Positions 1-8,099 of a stretch of DNA of 25,768 bases are shown here, one piece after another (positions within the stretch are counted from its first letter, which is position 1; each line of letters begins with the position of its first letter). The translations under genes were made by a program, and so were the position numbers. Source of the DNA: an uncultured Alphaproteobacteria bacterium (GTDB taxonomy: Bacteria > Pseudomonadota > Alphaproteobacteria > CAAHEQ01 > UBA3637). The notes under the pieces are model-generated. The model worked only from the letters and a program-made list of their open reading frames with translations, did not search any database and was not told the DNA's origin. The stretch spans positions 1 to 25,768 of the forward strand of contig CANREI010000008.1 of NCBI GenBank assembly GCA_947629595.1. Reading direction: 5' to 3'.

Positions 1-194
1 ATACTGATATTATAAACAAAAATCAAAGAAATACCAGAAAAAAATGCGTTTTGATTCTAAAAAATAACATTTTTGAATAAAAATCGGTGCTTAAAATTAA
101 AAAAACACAATATAATTCAATTCATTATAAACAATTACAGCCCAAAAGCAATCAAAAGTGTCGGAAAGAAGAAAAACAAATAAGAAGCCAAACC
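1..194. other. AT-rich non-coding edge
   Basis: Very AT-rich sequence downstream of the stop codon of the minus-strand pseudopilin-like gene. I see no convincing ORF, RNA gene or hairpin terminator here. Confidence 0.5.
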
Positions 195-1643
195 TTACCA
201 ACATAGGGCACGATGTTCTCGGTCTCCGCCAGAACCGGGATGATAATTACCACGATTCTGCCCAAACACGCTACCCTCAGGAAGCGCCACAATATATGCA
301 CCGCAGGAATCTCTACCTTTACTCGCGTCTGTATATGGTTCTTCCAACCAATATAAGTTGTTTCCTTGATCTTCACTTCCGTTTTCCGCTTGTCTCAATT
401 TTTTAATAACATGACTAAACCCATTTGCATCAGAGCATGTATCTTCTTTAGCATAACAATAACCTTGTGTTGTTCCGCCTAAACTATCATCGCAACAGTC
501 TAAATCAGAAAATTTCAGCATGTGCTTACTTCCCGGCAATGCCTGACAAAACCGCTCGGCACTCCACCAATTCATATCGATATTTGACATGATATACGGA
601 CTATCGTTGGAGTCGAGATTCGGTGCCGTATATTCAGATACTTTAACGCATTTGTGTGGTTTATCAGTACAACAATCCTGCTCTGTTGTTGTTCCCGAAC
701 GATAAGCATCAGTATCATCTCCGCATATACAATAACAGTCGCTCGTCAGACAGAATTCGTCTGATTCGCAATTATTGTTGGTTAAACATCCGCAAAATTC
801 GCCGTTCCACGGCTGATCTTCGGGACACGGTTCGCATGTGTTTGTCCCTGTGTTACAAATCGGACTTTCCGTTCCGTTTTTAAGACAATCGTCATTTGTG
901 GTGCATTCCACGCATGTATTGTTATACCATATAGGTTTTTCCGGCGGACACGGTTCGCACGTGTGCGTACTTTCTTCACATTTTGGTTCATCGGGATTTT
1001 TACAATCACCATTATCCTCGCATTCCACACACACATGTTTATGACAAATATGTTGTTCTATAGGGCAATCATCTTCGGTGTCGCATTTCACCGCATTTGA
1101 ATCCGAATCGGCGCCGAATACCACCGTTAATTTGTTGTTCCCTTCACCGCATGCACCTTTTTCTCCCGCTGTCGCATCAACAGATTTCCCATTGATATAA
1201 AAGGCTATTTCGTTATCCATATTATCAATTAAGTTTGCCAGTGGTTTACAAACGCCCTCGGGGATTTCTTTCAATTCAATGTAATAGGCATTTGCAACAG
1301 CGCAGGAAACCACTTTATCGGGTATGGATGTTTCCGTTTCCATATCAAGACAATCAAAATTCGTTTTATATCCGTTAAATTGAATGTTCCCGCTATCGTA
1401 AGGGGAGCCAAGAGTTAATTTTTCCGTCCCTTGTGCAATTTTTATTTGTGCATCGGTGCGCATCATATTCATTTCATGGGCAATTTGATTGGCTTGATAA
1501 TAGTTCATGGCATACCGAAACATAATAATTCCGCCAATGGACAGAACAGCAATAATGGCCAGCACGCCCAGCATTTCAACCATTGAACGCCCGCTTTGCG
1601 ATTGATTTTCAATTTGTTTTAACTGCTTTCTTTTGTTTGTCAT
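195..1643 (-). CDS. Pseudopilin-like, Cys-rich surface protein with possible C-type-lectin-like end (paralogue 1)
   Basis: 482 aa. The N-terminus has a type IV prepilin-like class III signal: a short basic leader ending SQSG, then RSMVE with Glu at +5 after Gly18, then a hydrophobic helix (MLGVLAIIAVLSIGGI). A prepilin peptidase would be expected to cleave after Gly18 and leave the helix for membrane anchoring or fibre packing. Residues about 40-190 are pilin-like and nearly identical to the divergent paralogue at 2250-3761. Residues about 190-330 are a Cys-rich tract with repeated units of the form CVEC..(N/D)xDC...C..xTxTCEPC. The last ~140 residues start with MNWWSAERFCQAL and end RALCW, resembling the first helix and terminal Cys of a C-type-lectin fold; this resemblance is my inference. 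The ATG at 1643 is preceded by AAGGAAG. An intrinsic-terminator-like hairpin lies in its leader. Substrate and partner are unknown. Confidence 0.85.
   Translation of the reverse strand: MTNKRKQLKQIENQSQSGRSMVEMLGVLAIIAVLSIGGIIMFRYAMNYYQANQIAHEMNMMRTDAQIKIAQGTEKLTLGSPYDSGNIQFNGYKTNFDCLDMETETSIPDKVVSCAVANAYYIELKEIPEGVCKPLANLIDNMDNEIAFYINGKSVDATAGEKGACGEGNNKLTVVFGADSDSNAVKCDTEDDCPIEQHICHKHVCVECEDNGDCKNPDEPKCEESTHTCEPCPPEKPIWYNNTCVECTTNDDCLKNGTESPICNTGTNTCEPCPEDQPWNGEFCGCLTNNNCESDEFCLTSDCYCICGDDTDAYRSGTTTEQDCCTDKPHKCVKVSEYTAPNLDSNDSPYIMSNIDMNWWSAERFCQALPGSKHMLKFSDLDCCDDSLGGTTQGYCYAKEDTCSDANGFSHVIKKLRQAENGSEDQGNNLYWLEEPYTDASKGRDSCGAYIVALPEGSVFGQNRGNYHPGSGGDREHRALCW
1373..1433 (-). repeat. Inverted repeat core, left copy
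   Basis: These 61 bp inside the minus-strand pseudopilin-like gene are the exact reverse complement of 2535-2595 in the plus-strand paralogue. They form the perfect core of a longer imperfect inverted repeat covering roughly the first 190 codons of each gene. Flanking sequence differs mainly at synonymous sites. Confidence 0.9.
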
Positions 1644-1659
1644 TTTCGCTTCCTTTATG

Positions 1660-1684
1660 AAAAAATCGCCTTGATGAGAGGCGA
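1660..1684 (-). terminator. Intrinsic-terminator-like hairpin in the leader of the minus-strand pseudopilin gene
   Basis: Read on the minus strand: TCGCCT, a 7-nt loop, AGGCGA, then six T. This is a 6-bp GC-containing stem with a U-run. It lies only ~16 nt upstream of the ATG at 1643, so it is either an attenuator of that gene or the end of a short upstream transcript. Confidence 0.55.
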
Positions 1685-1770
1685 CCGGAAGTTAAGAACT
1701 ATCTAACAGATATAGTGCAGTATATTGACCAAAAGGTTTATTTTACTACCTTCCGGCCATTCGACCATTT

Positions 1771-1796
1771 CCTTTTTTGACATCAATCAAAAAAGG
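1771..1796. promoter_or_regulatory. 26-bp palindrome, candidate operator
   Basis: Perfect 10-bp arms CCTTTTTTGA and TCAAAAAAGG flank a 6-nt spacer. It lies between the divergent pseudopilin-like genes. An operator is possible; no binding protein can be named. Confidence 0.4.
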
Positions 1797-1930
1797 TACA
1801 ATTATTTATCCTTTTTCAAGGATACTGTTAGAGAGGTTCTTACACCTCGGGGCACACATCACTTGCCTTGTTTTCAGAATAAAAGCTTTTCAACCCAATG
1901 TCAAGCAGAAAATTTGCATCGTTTATTTTT

Positions 1931-1993
1931 CTTATTTTCGGCACACCACGCTGCCCTACGTTTCACAGGGCAGCACTTCCCGCCGAAAATAAG
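1931..1993. other. Two-tier hairpin in the divergent spacer
   Basis: Outer arms of 12 bp (CTTATTTTCGGC, 1931-1942, with GCCGAAAATAAG, 1982-1993) enclose a symmetrical 7x7 internal loop. Inner arms of 8 bp (GCTGCCCT, 1950-1957, with AGGGCAGC, 1967-1974) follow, with a 9-nt apical loop. All arm pairs are perfect. It could be a structured RNA, a protein-binding site or a recombination site. There is no T-run, so it is not a classical terminator. Confidence 0.55.
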
Positions 1994-2166
1994 AGAGAAT
2001 AAATCAACGAATACCGAATAAAACAAACATATTTTCCCAATTATCCGTCCTCAAAAAAACGTACGATTTTTGCAACACTTTTTTTTAAAATTTTGAAAAA
2101 AATTTTAATTTAAGCTGAAATCATTGATTTTTCGACTGTTTTTGAATGGTTGATTTTGGCGTTTTG

Positions 2167-2183
2167 GGGGTAAATTTTACCCC
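2167..2183. promoter_or_regulatory. 17-bp palindrome upstream of the plus-strand pseudopilin gene
   Basis: GGGGTAAA and TTTACCCC are perfect 8-bp arms around one central T. The site lies just upstream of the candidate -35 of the gene starting at 2250, a usual place for an operator. Confidence 0.4.
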
Positions 2184-2193
2184 TGAATCAGCG

Positions 2194-2222
2194 TTGCATT
2201 AAAGGTACGTTTATTTTATGCT
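2194..2222 (+). promoter_or_regulatory. Weak promoter candidate for the plus-strand pseudopilin gene
   Basis: TTGCAT, a 17-nt spacer and TATGCT end 27 nt before the ATG at 2250. Match to the sigma-70 consensus is moderate (3/6 and 4/6). Confidence 0.3.
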
Positions 2223-2249
2223 ATTCGTATAGTGAAAGGGAGTCGGAAA

Positions 2250-3761
2250 ATGACAAGAAAATCAAAAAAACAATTTAAAAATCAATCACAAGCAGAATAT
2301 ATGAAAAATAATGAACCGCAAATTACAGGCAGGGAAGTGGGAAAGAAAAACAGAATAAAAACACACTCTCAAAGCGGGTGCAGTATGATAGAAATGCTGG
2401 GCGTATTGGCCATTATTGCTGTTCTGTCTATCGGCGGGATTGTCGGGTTTCGGTTGGCTATGAACTATTATCAGGCGAATCAAATCGCGCATGAAATGAA
2501 TATGATGCGCACCGATGCGCAAATAAAAATTGCCCAAGGGACGGAAAAATTAACTCTTGGCTCCCCTTACGATAGCGGGAACATTCAATTTAACGATTAC
2601 GGAACAGTTTTTGATTGTCTTGATATGGAAACGGAAACGTCTGCGCCCGATAAAGTGGTTTCCTGCGCTGTTGCGAACGCCTATTATATTGAATTGAAAG
2701 AGATTTCCGAAGGCGTTTGCAAACCGTTGGCGAATTTAATTGATAAAATGGATAATGAAGTTGCTTTTTATATTAACGGGAAATCGGTTGATGTGACAGA
2801 GGGAGAAAAAGGCGTTTGCAGCGAGGGGCTCAATACATTAAAAGTCATTTTCGGCGCCGATTCGGATTCGAACGCAGTTAAATGCGACACGGATGCAGAA
2901 TGTGAATCATTAGAAAGTACGCCGTTCTGTGATGAGACTCGTCATATATGTGTGCAATGCACGGCAGATGATGATTGCCCCTATAATACAGATTATTGTG
3001 AAGATAACGTTTGCAAAACATGTGAAAACGGTGTTTGGAATGGCGAAAATTGTGTGGAATGTACGGCAGATGGTGATTGCACCGATACCCCCGATACGCC
3101 TAAATGCAACACGGAAACCAATACGTGCGTGGAATGCTTAACGTATAATGATTGCACCGATACGCCCGCTACGCCGCAATGTAACACAGATACAAACACG
3201 TGCGAGCCGTGTCCGCCAAAATCGGTCTTTTATGAGGGTGAATGTTATGGATATGAATGTCGCACCAACGAAGATTGTGCGGATAAAGGATCGGGCTATT
3301 ATTGTCATTCCGATGACGGCGTACGCAGTACGTCAAACAATTCCGAATGGGAGGATCAACCGGGACAATATCTCGGCGGAAATTGTAAAAATGCCAGTCA
3401 AAACAAAATGACGACGCCGAATGAAGTTCCGTATGTACTTTCTCAAGAAAAAATGACTTGGTGGTCCGCGCAACGCTTTTGTGAAGCATTGAATATGACA
3501 ACAGTATCCCGAAAAGATTTCGGCTGCGAACACATTCAAGTTGATGATGTAAATTTAAGATGTCAAAGTGAAAAACTTCAATCTCTTGATGATTGTCACT
3601 TTCCCGTTGTCAGTGTTTGGTTAGAACTGGTTACAGATTCGACTGAAGGTTTTTACGGACGAGCTCTCAGTTTTGCGACACACAATAACACAATTATAGA
3701 TTCGGATTTTCCGGCTTGGGGAGAAACAACGGCAAATAATGCTCTTTGCAAACCTAAATAA
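2250..3761 (+). CDS. Pseudopilin-like, Cys-rich surface protein with possible C-type-lectin-like end (paralogue 2)
   Basis: 503 aa from the ATG at 2250, which follows AGGGAG at good spacing. An in-frame GTG at 2232 overlaps that ribosome-binding site and is less likely. The basic leader is longer than in the paralogue: the class III signal is SQSG then CSMIE (Gly43, Glu48 at +5), then the same hydrophobic helix. About 150 residues of pilin-like sequence nearly match the 195-1643 protein. Next is a Cys-rich tract of recurring CVEC-TADGDC-CNTETNTC-type units. The C-terminal ~110 residues contain MTWWSAQRFCEAL and end NALCKPK, a possible C-type-lectin-like fold that differs strongly from paralogue 1. 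The gene ends 9 bp before the convergent GT10 gene. A surface adhesin or pseudopilus-tip role is inferred. Confidence 0.85.
   Translation: MTRKSKKQFKNQSQAEYMKNNEPQITGREVGKKNRIKTHSQSGCSMIEMLGVLAIIAVLSIGGIVGFRLAMNYYQANQIAHEMNMMRTDAQIKIAQGTEKLTLGSPYDSGNIQFNDYGTVFDCLDMETETSAPDKVVSCAVANAYYIELKEISEGVCKPLANLIDKMDNEVAFYINGKSVDVTEGEKGVCSEGLNTLKVIFGADSDSNAVKCDTDAECESLESTPFCDETRHICVQCTADDDCPYNTDYCEDNVCKTCENGVWNGENCVECTADGDCTDTPDTPKCNTETNTCVECLTYNDCTDTPATPQCNTDTNTCEPCPPKSVFYEGECYGYECRTNEDCADKGSGYYCHSDDGVRSTSNNSEWEDQPGQYLGGNCKNASQNKMTTPNEVPYVLSQEKMTWWSAQRFCEALNMTTVSRKDFGCEHIQVDDVNLRCQSEKLQSLDDCHFPVVSVWLELVTDSTEGFYGRALSFATHNNTIIDSDFPAWGETTANNALCKPK
2535..2595 (+). repeat. Inverted repeat core, right copy
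   Basis: 61 bp identical, in inverted orientation, to 1373-1433. Recombination between the two copies would invert the segment between them and swap the variable C-terminal halves relative to the promoters. Confidence 0.9.
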
Positions 3762-4701
3762 TGTCGTTTGTTATTTTAAAAACAAGTGATAGATTCTTTG
3801 AAAAAACCGATAGAAAATTTCACGCGGAGCAAAAATCTCTTTTTCCAATAAGTGAAAAACCGTCAGCGGATCGTTATAATGAACGGGACGCGACATATAC
3901 TCCGATCCGCAAATCAAATAGTCATAATATTGCTCATCGGACATATTTTTTAAATAATTATAAAGAGCTTCTTCCGTTTGAAATTTGTTTTTATCAATAA
4001 AACAGTTTTCCGGCACATAATTTTTAATATCCGGTGCGCCGATATAAACGGGAACAGCCCCGTATGCCATAACATCAAAAATTTTTTCGCTGACGTATCC
4101 GTCAAAAATACCGTTTTCATAAGCCAATATAAATTTTGCTTTTATAACGGCATCGGATTTTCGGGGAATATATCCATGATAAACCCGATCAAAAGCTTCT
4201 TGCTCTTTCGGTGATAATGTTTTTTTGAAATCTTTCCAATCTTTACCATATAAAAAATAATCTTCGGGATGATTGCGTACATACCATTCGGTTGATTTTT
4301 GTCGCAAAAAATATAACTCGTTTTTTTGACCATATTTATGTAATCCGGCAATTTGCGAAACCAGCACTGTTTTGCGCGCGGGATCAGGACAATACGGAAA
4401 AGCTTTATCATATTGAAAGGGAATGGGGGCATAAAAATATTTTTTATTATCCGTAAATCTTTTGGAATAAGTAAAAATTTCAGAATATCGCTCTTCATCT
4501 TTCTTGATGGCCGGAAATCGAACGGTTATCGGTGATTCAACATTCCATAAATAAGCCGGTACATTTATACCGGAAGGCATATGATACTTGGCTCGCGCAA
4601 CAAAAATTAAATGATCCGTTGATTGCGGAAATTTTTTCAAACGAAAAGTCATCCCGTGTTTTTTCATCACGTTTTTCAATTCCTCAAATACCGAAAAATA
4701 G

Positions 4702-4931
<230 letters not shown>

Positions 4932-4932
<1 letters not shown>

Positions 4933-5885
4933 TACCCGGCCTCATTTAACCGTGTCATGGTTAAAAACTTGTCATGACGATGCGCTTTTAATTCATCAGG
5001 CGATAATTTTTCCAAATGAGCCAAATATTTTTCTAATGCAAGTCGCACATTTTCCATGGTTTCTTTGGGGTGCCGATGCGCGCCGCCGATCGGTTCGGCA
5101 ATAATGGAATCAATAATGCCGAGTTTCAGTAAATCTTGCGCCGTTAAATGCAAAATTTCCGCCGCTTTGGGCGCCATTTTGGCATCTTTCCACAAAATGG
5201 AAGCACACCCTTCGGGAGAAATAACGGAATAAACGGAATTTTCAAGCATTAAAACAATATTACCGGCCGCCAAAGCAATGGCACCGCCCGAACCGCCTTC
5301 CCCGATAATGCAGGAAACAAGCGGAACCTTTAAATCCAAACACGTTTCCGTGCCGGCGGCAATGGCTTGTCCTTGCCCGCGTTCTTCCCCTTCCATGCCC
5401 GGAAAAGCGCCGGCGGTATCAACCAACGTGATAACGGGCACATTAAATTGTTCCGCTAATTTCATTAACCGAATGGCTTTACGATAGCCTTCCGGTTTTG
5501 CCATACCGAAATTATGCAACAATCGGCTTTCGGTATCATGCCCTTTTTCATGCCCGATTACCATCACCGTTTGATTGCCCAATTTGGCAAACCCGCCGAT
5601 AATGGCTTGATCATCGGCAAAGTTACGATCGCCGCTTAACGGACAAAATTTTGTGAAAATTTCATTCAAATAATCGGTGGTATGCGGCCGATTCTCATGA
5701 CGCGCCACGGCCGATTTTTGCCATGCCGTTAAATTTTTATATAATCCCGTTAAGGCTTTTTCTTTTTTGGCGTTCAATCTGTCAAGCTCGGAAACATACC
5801 GTTCATCACCCGCCAAGGTGACTTTAATTTCCTCAATACGATGATCAATTTCCGCAATTGTTTGTTCAAAATCCAGATATTGCAT
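4932..5885 (-). CDS. accA: Acetyl-CoA carboxylase carboxyltransferase subunit alpha
   Basis: 317 aa, the usual AccA length. With AccD it forms the carboxyltransferase that moves the carboxyl group from carboxybiotin to acetyl-CoA, giving malonyl-CoA for fatty acid synthesis in the cytoplasm. Visible family features are the N-terminal coiled segment with EIDHRIEEI, the FTKFCPLSGDR region, the crotonase-like core with VDTAGAFPG and EERGQGQAIA, GEGGSGGAIALA (oxyanion-hole region), and SVISPEGCASILWKD. The ATG at 5885 follows AAAGGA. The stop overlaps the start of the downstream GT10 5' frame (TAATG), so the phase-variable gene is probably translationally coupled to this housekeeping gene. A promoter is visible at 5917-5945. 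Confidence 0.97.
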
Positions 5886-5916
5886 TTCATTATCCTTTAC
5901 TTAATTATTTTTTGGT

Positions 5917-5945
5917 AGTATAGTAAAGATGTAAAAAAAAGTAAA
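5917..5945 (-). promoter_or_regulatory. Promoter of accA (and probably the GT10 gene)
   Basis: Minus-strand TTTACT, a 17-nt spacer and TATACT, about 30 nt upstream of the accA ATG. The match is 4/6 and 5/6 to sigma-70 hexamers with ideal spacing. Confidence 0.6.
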
Positions 5946-5975
5946 GTTATTTGTTTCAGTATCAAAAGGAAAAAA

Positions 5976-6245
5976 ATGTCAAATTTATTTTTAATCGGTA
6001 TTTATTTGCTTATTGTCGGCAATATTTGCGTGGCAGCGGCCGTTTTGGCGTTTTTAATTTTGTTTTTAAAACGCCAAAAACAGGGGTTTCAATATGTAAC
6101 AACGCATTTGCTTCAAGTGGAAAAAATGTTAAAAACAAATGAACCCCAATCAACACGGTTGCCCGTTTCGGCGAACGAATCCGTTTCCACATATCAATCC
6201 GTGAGTATGCCCGATGATGTTAAAATCCGTAGCGCCGAAGATTAA
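5976..6245 (+). CDS. Small single-pass membrane protein
   Basis: 89 aa, start ATG after AAAAGGAAAAAA. Residues about 4-31 form one strong transmembrane helix (FLIGIYLLIVGNICVAAAVLAFLILF). A basic KRQKQ stop-transfer segment and a polar Ser/Thr-rich cytoplasmic tail follow. I do not recognise the family. The end overlaps the start of the downstream YejA-like gene by 32 nt, so the two are probably co-transcribed. A link to solute uptake is only positional. Confidence 0.7.
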   Translation: MSNLFLIGIYLLIVGNICVAAAVLAFLILFLKRQKQGFQYVTTHLLQVEKMLKTNEPQSTRLPVSANESVSTYQSVSMPDDVKIRSAED

Positions 6246-8016
6246 AGAAATTGTTTTTTTATGCTTGTTGCTCATGGGCATTTCCGGGTATGCCGCCGAA
6301 ACGTATGTGTTTCAACCGGCCGTTTCCATGTACGGGTCGCCTAAATATGCCGCCGGATTTAAAGCATTCGATTATGTGAACGTGCATGCCCCGAAAACGG
6401 GAACGTTTCGCCAAAGTGCTTTCGGCTCTTTTGATACGTTTAATCCGTTTTCCGTGAACGGTATTCCTCCGGCCGGTATCGGTCTTTTATTTGATACGTT
6501 AATGAAATCAAGCGCTGACGAGCCGTTTTCTCTGTACGGTTTAATTGCCGACGGTATTTTTGTTCTGCCCGAAAAAAAAGGCGTTGCGTTTCACATTAAC
6601 CCCAAAGCGCGCTTTCAGGACGGTTCTCCCATTCTGGCGGAGGACGTTATTTTTTCTTTTGAAATGTTAAAAGAAAAAGGCGTGCCGACATATCGTTATT
6701 ACTATCAAGACGTGGAATCGGTAACGGCGCCCGATTCGCAAACGGTTGTTTTTCATTTTCGTGCCGATTCGCAAAATCGGGAATTGCCGTTTATTTTGGG
6801 CGAATTACCGATATTTTCCAAAAAGGATTGGCAATCAAAAGATTTTGATAAAACCGATTTGACCGTTCCCGTCGGCAGCGGTCCGTATTTGATTGACTCG
6901 TTTCAACCCGGCAGACAAATTGTTTATCGGCGCAATCCCGATTATTGGGCGCTGGATTTAAATGTTAATCGCGGCTTTTATAACTTTGAAAAAATCAGTT
7001 ACGAATATTTTCGAGATACCACCGTTGCCATGGAAGCGTTTAAATCGGGCTTGTTTGATGTTCGACAGGAAAACGAAGCCAAAAAATGGATGCAATTTCA
7101 AAAAGAAGCCGATAAATTTCCACATATTAAAGCCGTCTCGTTTACGCATCGTTTGCCGAGCGGTATGCAAGGCTTTGTTTTCAATTTACGGCGCAAAATT
7201 TTTCAAAATATTTTCGTGCGGGAAGCTTTAATCGGTGTTTTTGATTTTCGTTGGATGAATCAAAATCTTTTTTACGGTTTATATCACCGAACGGAAAGCT
7301 TTTTTGATAATTCCGACTTAAAAGCACCCCTCATTCCCACAGATGCCGAAAAAAAGTTTTGGCAAAAACTGGGCGTTGCCGAACAGGATATTCCCGATAT
7401 TCGCAAAAATCCGTTCGCTCATGCACGCACTGTTCGTCAAAAGTTGCGAACGGCTCTCAATTTGTTAAATGCCGGCGGTTGGTATGTTCAAAACGGCGTG
7501 TTAAAAAATAAACACGGGCAACCGTTTACTTTTGAAATTTTGCTCGAATCGGGCAGCAGCGGTGTTTGGGAACGCGTGGTTTTACCGTATATCGGCTTAC
7601 TGAAACGGCTGGGCATTCAAGCGCGTGTGCGTACCGTTGATACCATTCAATATAAAAATCGGTTAGATAATTTTGATTACGATATGATTGTCTCCGTTTG
7701 GGGGCAATCGCTTTCCCCCGGGAACGAACAACGCTATTTTTGGGGAAAACAAGCGGCTTTGACCGAAGGCTCCATGAATTACAGCGGGATTCAAAATAAT
7801 TTAATCGATTCGGTCATTGAAGCTTTGATTCAAGCGCAATCGCGCGAGGAATTAACTGCCGGCGTGCAGGCATTGGACAGAATATTATTGTCCCGAAAAA
7901 TCGTTGTGCCGCATTGGTATGCACCCGAATTACGTTTTCTGATTCAAGACAAAATACGCTTCCCGCAAAAAACACTTTTAAAAGGACCTGATCTGTCAAC
8001 CTGGTGGAAAGAATAG
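6214..8016 (+). CDS. YejA-like ABC transporter substrate-binding protein (family 5)
   Basis: 600 aa. A signal peptide (hydrophobic LCLLLMGISGYAA) suggests cleavage before ETYVF and export to the periplasm. The body has the YejA/oligopeptide-binding (SBP_bac_5) pattern: YGSPKY, FDYVNVHAPK and FDTFNPF near the start, FQDGSPILAEDVIFSFE, GSGPYLI, RRNPDYWA, and a C-terminal lobe ending PHWYAPELRF. YejA relatives bind peptides or microcin C-type compounds and deliver them to an inner-membrane ABC importer. No permease or ATPase of that importer is present nearby, so its partners must be elsewhere. Two adjacent ATGs (6214 and 6217) are equally plausible starts; both lie inside the preceding gene. 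Confidence 0.9.
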   Translation: MMLKSVAPKIKEIVFLCLLLMGISGYAAETYVFQPAVSMYGSPKYAAGFKAFDYVNVHAPKTGTFRQSAFGSFDTFNPFSVNGIPPAGIGLLFDTLMKSSADEPFSLYGLIADGIFVLPEKKGVAFHINPKARFQDGSPILAEDVIFSFEMLKEKGVPTYRYYYQDVESVTAPDSQTVVFHFRADSQNRELPFILGELPIFSKKDWQSKDFDKTDLTVPVGSGPYLIDSFQPGRQIVYRRNPDYWALDLNVNRGFYNFEKISYEYFRDTTVAMEAFKSGLFDVRQENEAKKWMQFQKEADKFPHIKAVSFTHRLPSGMQGFVFNLRRKIFQNIFVREALIGVFDFRWMNQNLFYGLYHRTESFFDNSDLKAPLIPTDAEKKFWQKLGVAEQDIPDIRKNPFAHARTVRQKLRTALNLLNAGGWYVQNGVLKNKHGQPFTFEILLESGSSGVWERVVLPYIGLLKRLGIQARVRTVDTIQYKNRLDNFDYDMIVSVWGQSLSPGNEQRYFWGKQAALTEGSMNYSGIQNNLIDSVIEALIQAQSREELTAGVQALDRILLSRKIVVPHWYAPELRFLIQDKIRFPQKTLLKGPDLSTWWKE

Positions 8017-8043
8017 TTTTTTTCAAAAAATTGAATTTTATTC

Positions 8044-8071
8044 TTGCACAATTGAAAAAAAAATGTATGAA
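8044..8071 (+). promoter_or_regulatory. Promoter candidate for the Sel1-like gene
   Basis: TTGCAC, a 16-nt A-rich spacer and TATGAA, ending 28 nt upstream of the ATG at 8100. Moderate consensus match. Confidence 0.4.
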
Positions 8072-8099
8072 TAATAAATAGAAGAAATAGGAGGATACG

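Larger units (their letters stand above)
1644..2249. other. Divergent spacer between the two pseudopilin-like genes
   Basis: A 606-bp non-coding spacer between divergent genes. It holds a terminator-like hairpin (1660-1684), a 26-bp palindrome (1771-1796), a two-tier hairpin (1931-1993), a 17-bp palindrome (2167-2183) and a weak plus-strand promoter (2194-2222). On the minus strand a TATACT -10-like hexamer lies at 1719-1724 without a good -35. The short reading frames inside it have no recognisable protein features. Confidence 0.6.

Noticed and set aside
1725..2021. Small protein encoded on the plus strand in the pseudopilin spacer
   Set aside because: No ribosome-binding site or recognisable protein features; it spans the two-tier hairpin and looks like chance open sequence.
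2929..3501. Overlapping frames on both strands within the Cys-rich regions
   Set aside because: They are shadows of the repetitive Cys-rich coding sequence and have no starts with ribosome-binding sites.
195..3761. Diversity-generating retroelement acting on the lectin-like C-termini
   Set aside because: The possible lectin-like ends recall such targets, but there is no reverse transcriptase, no template repeat and no adenine-focused variation pattern in the window.
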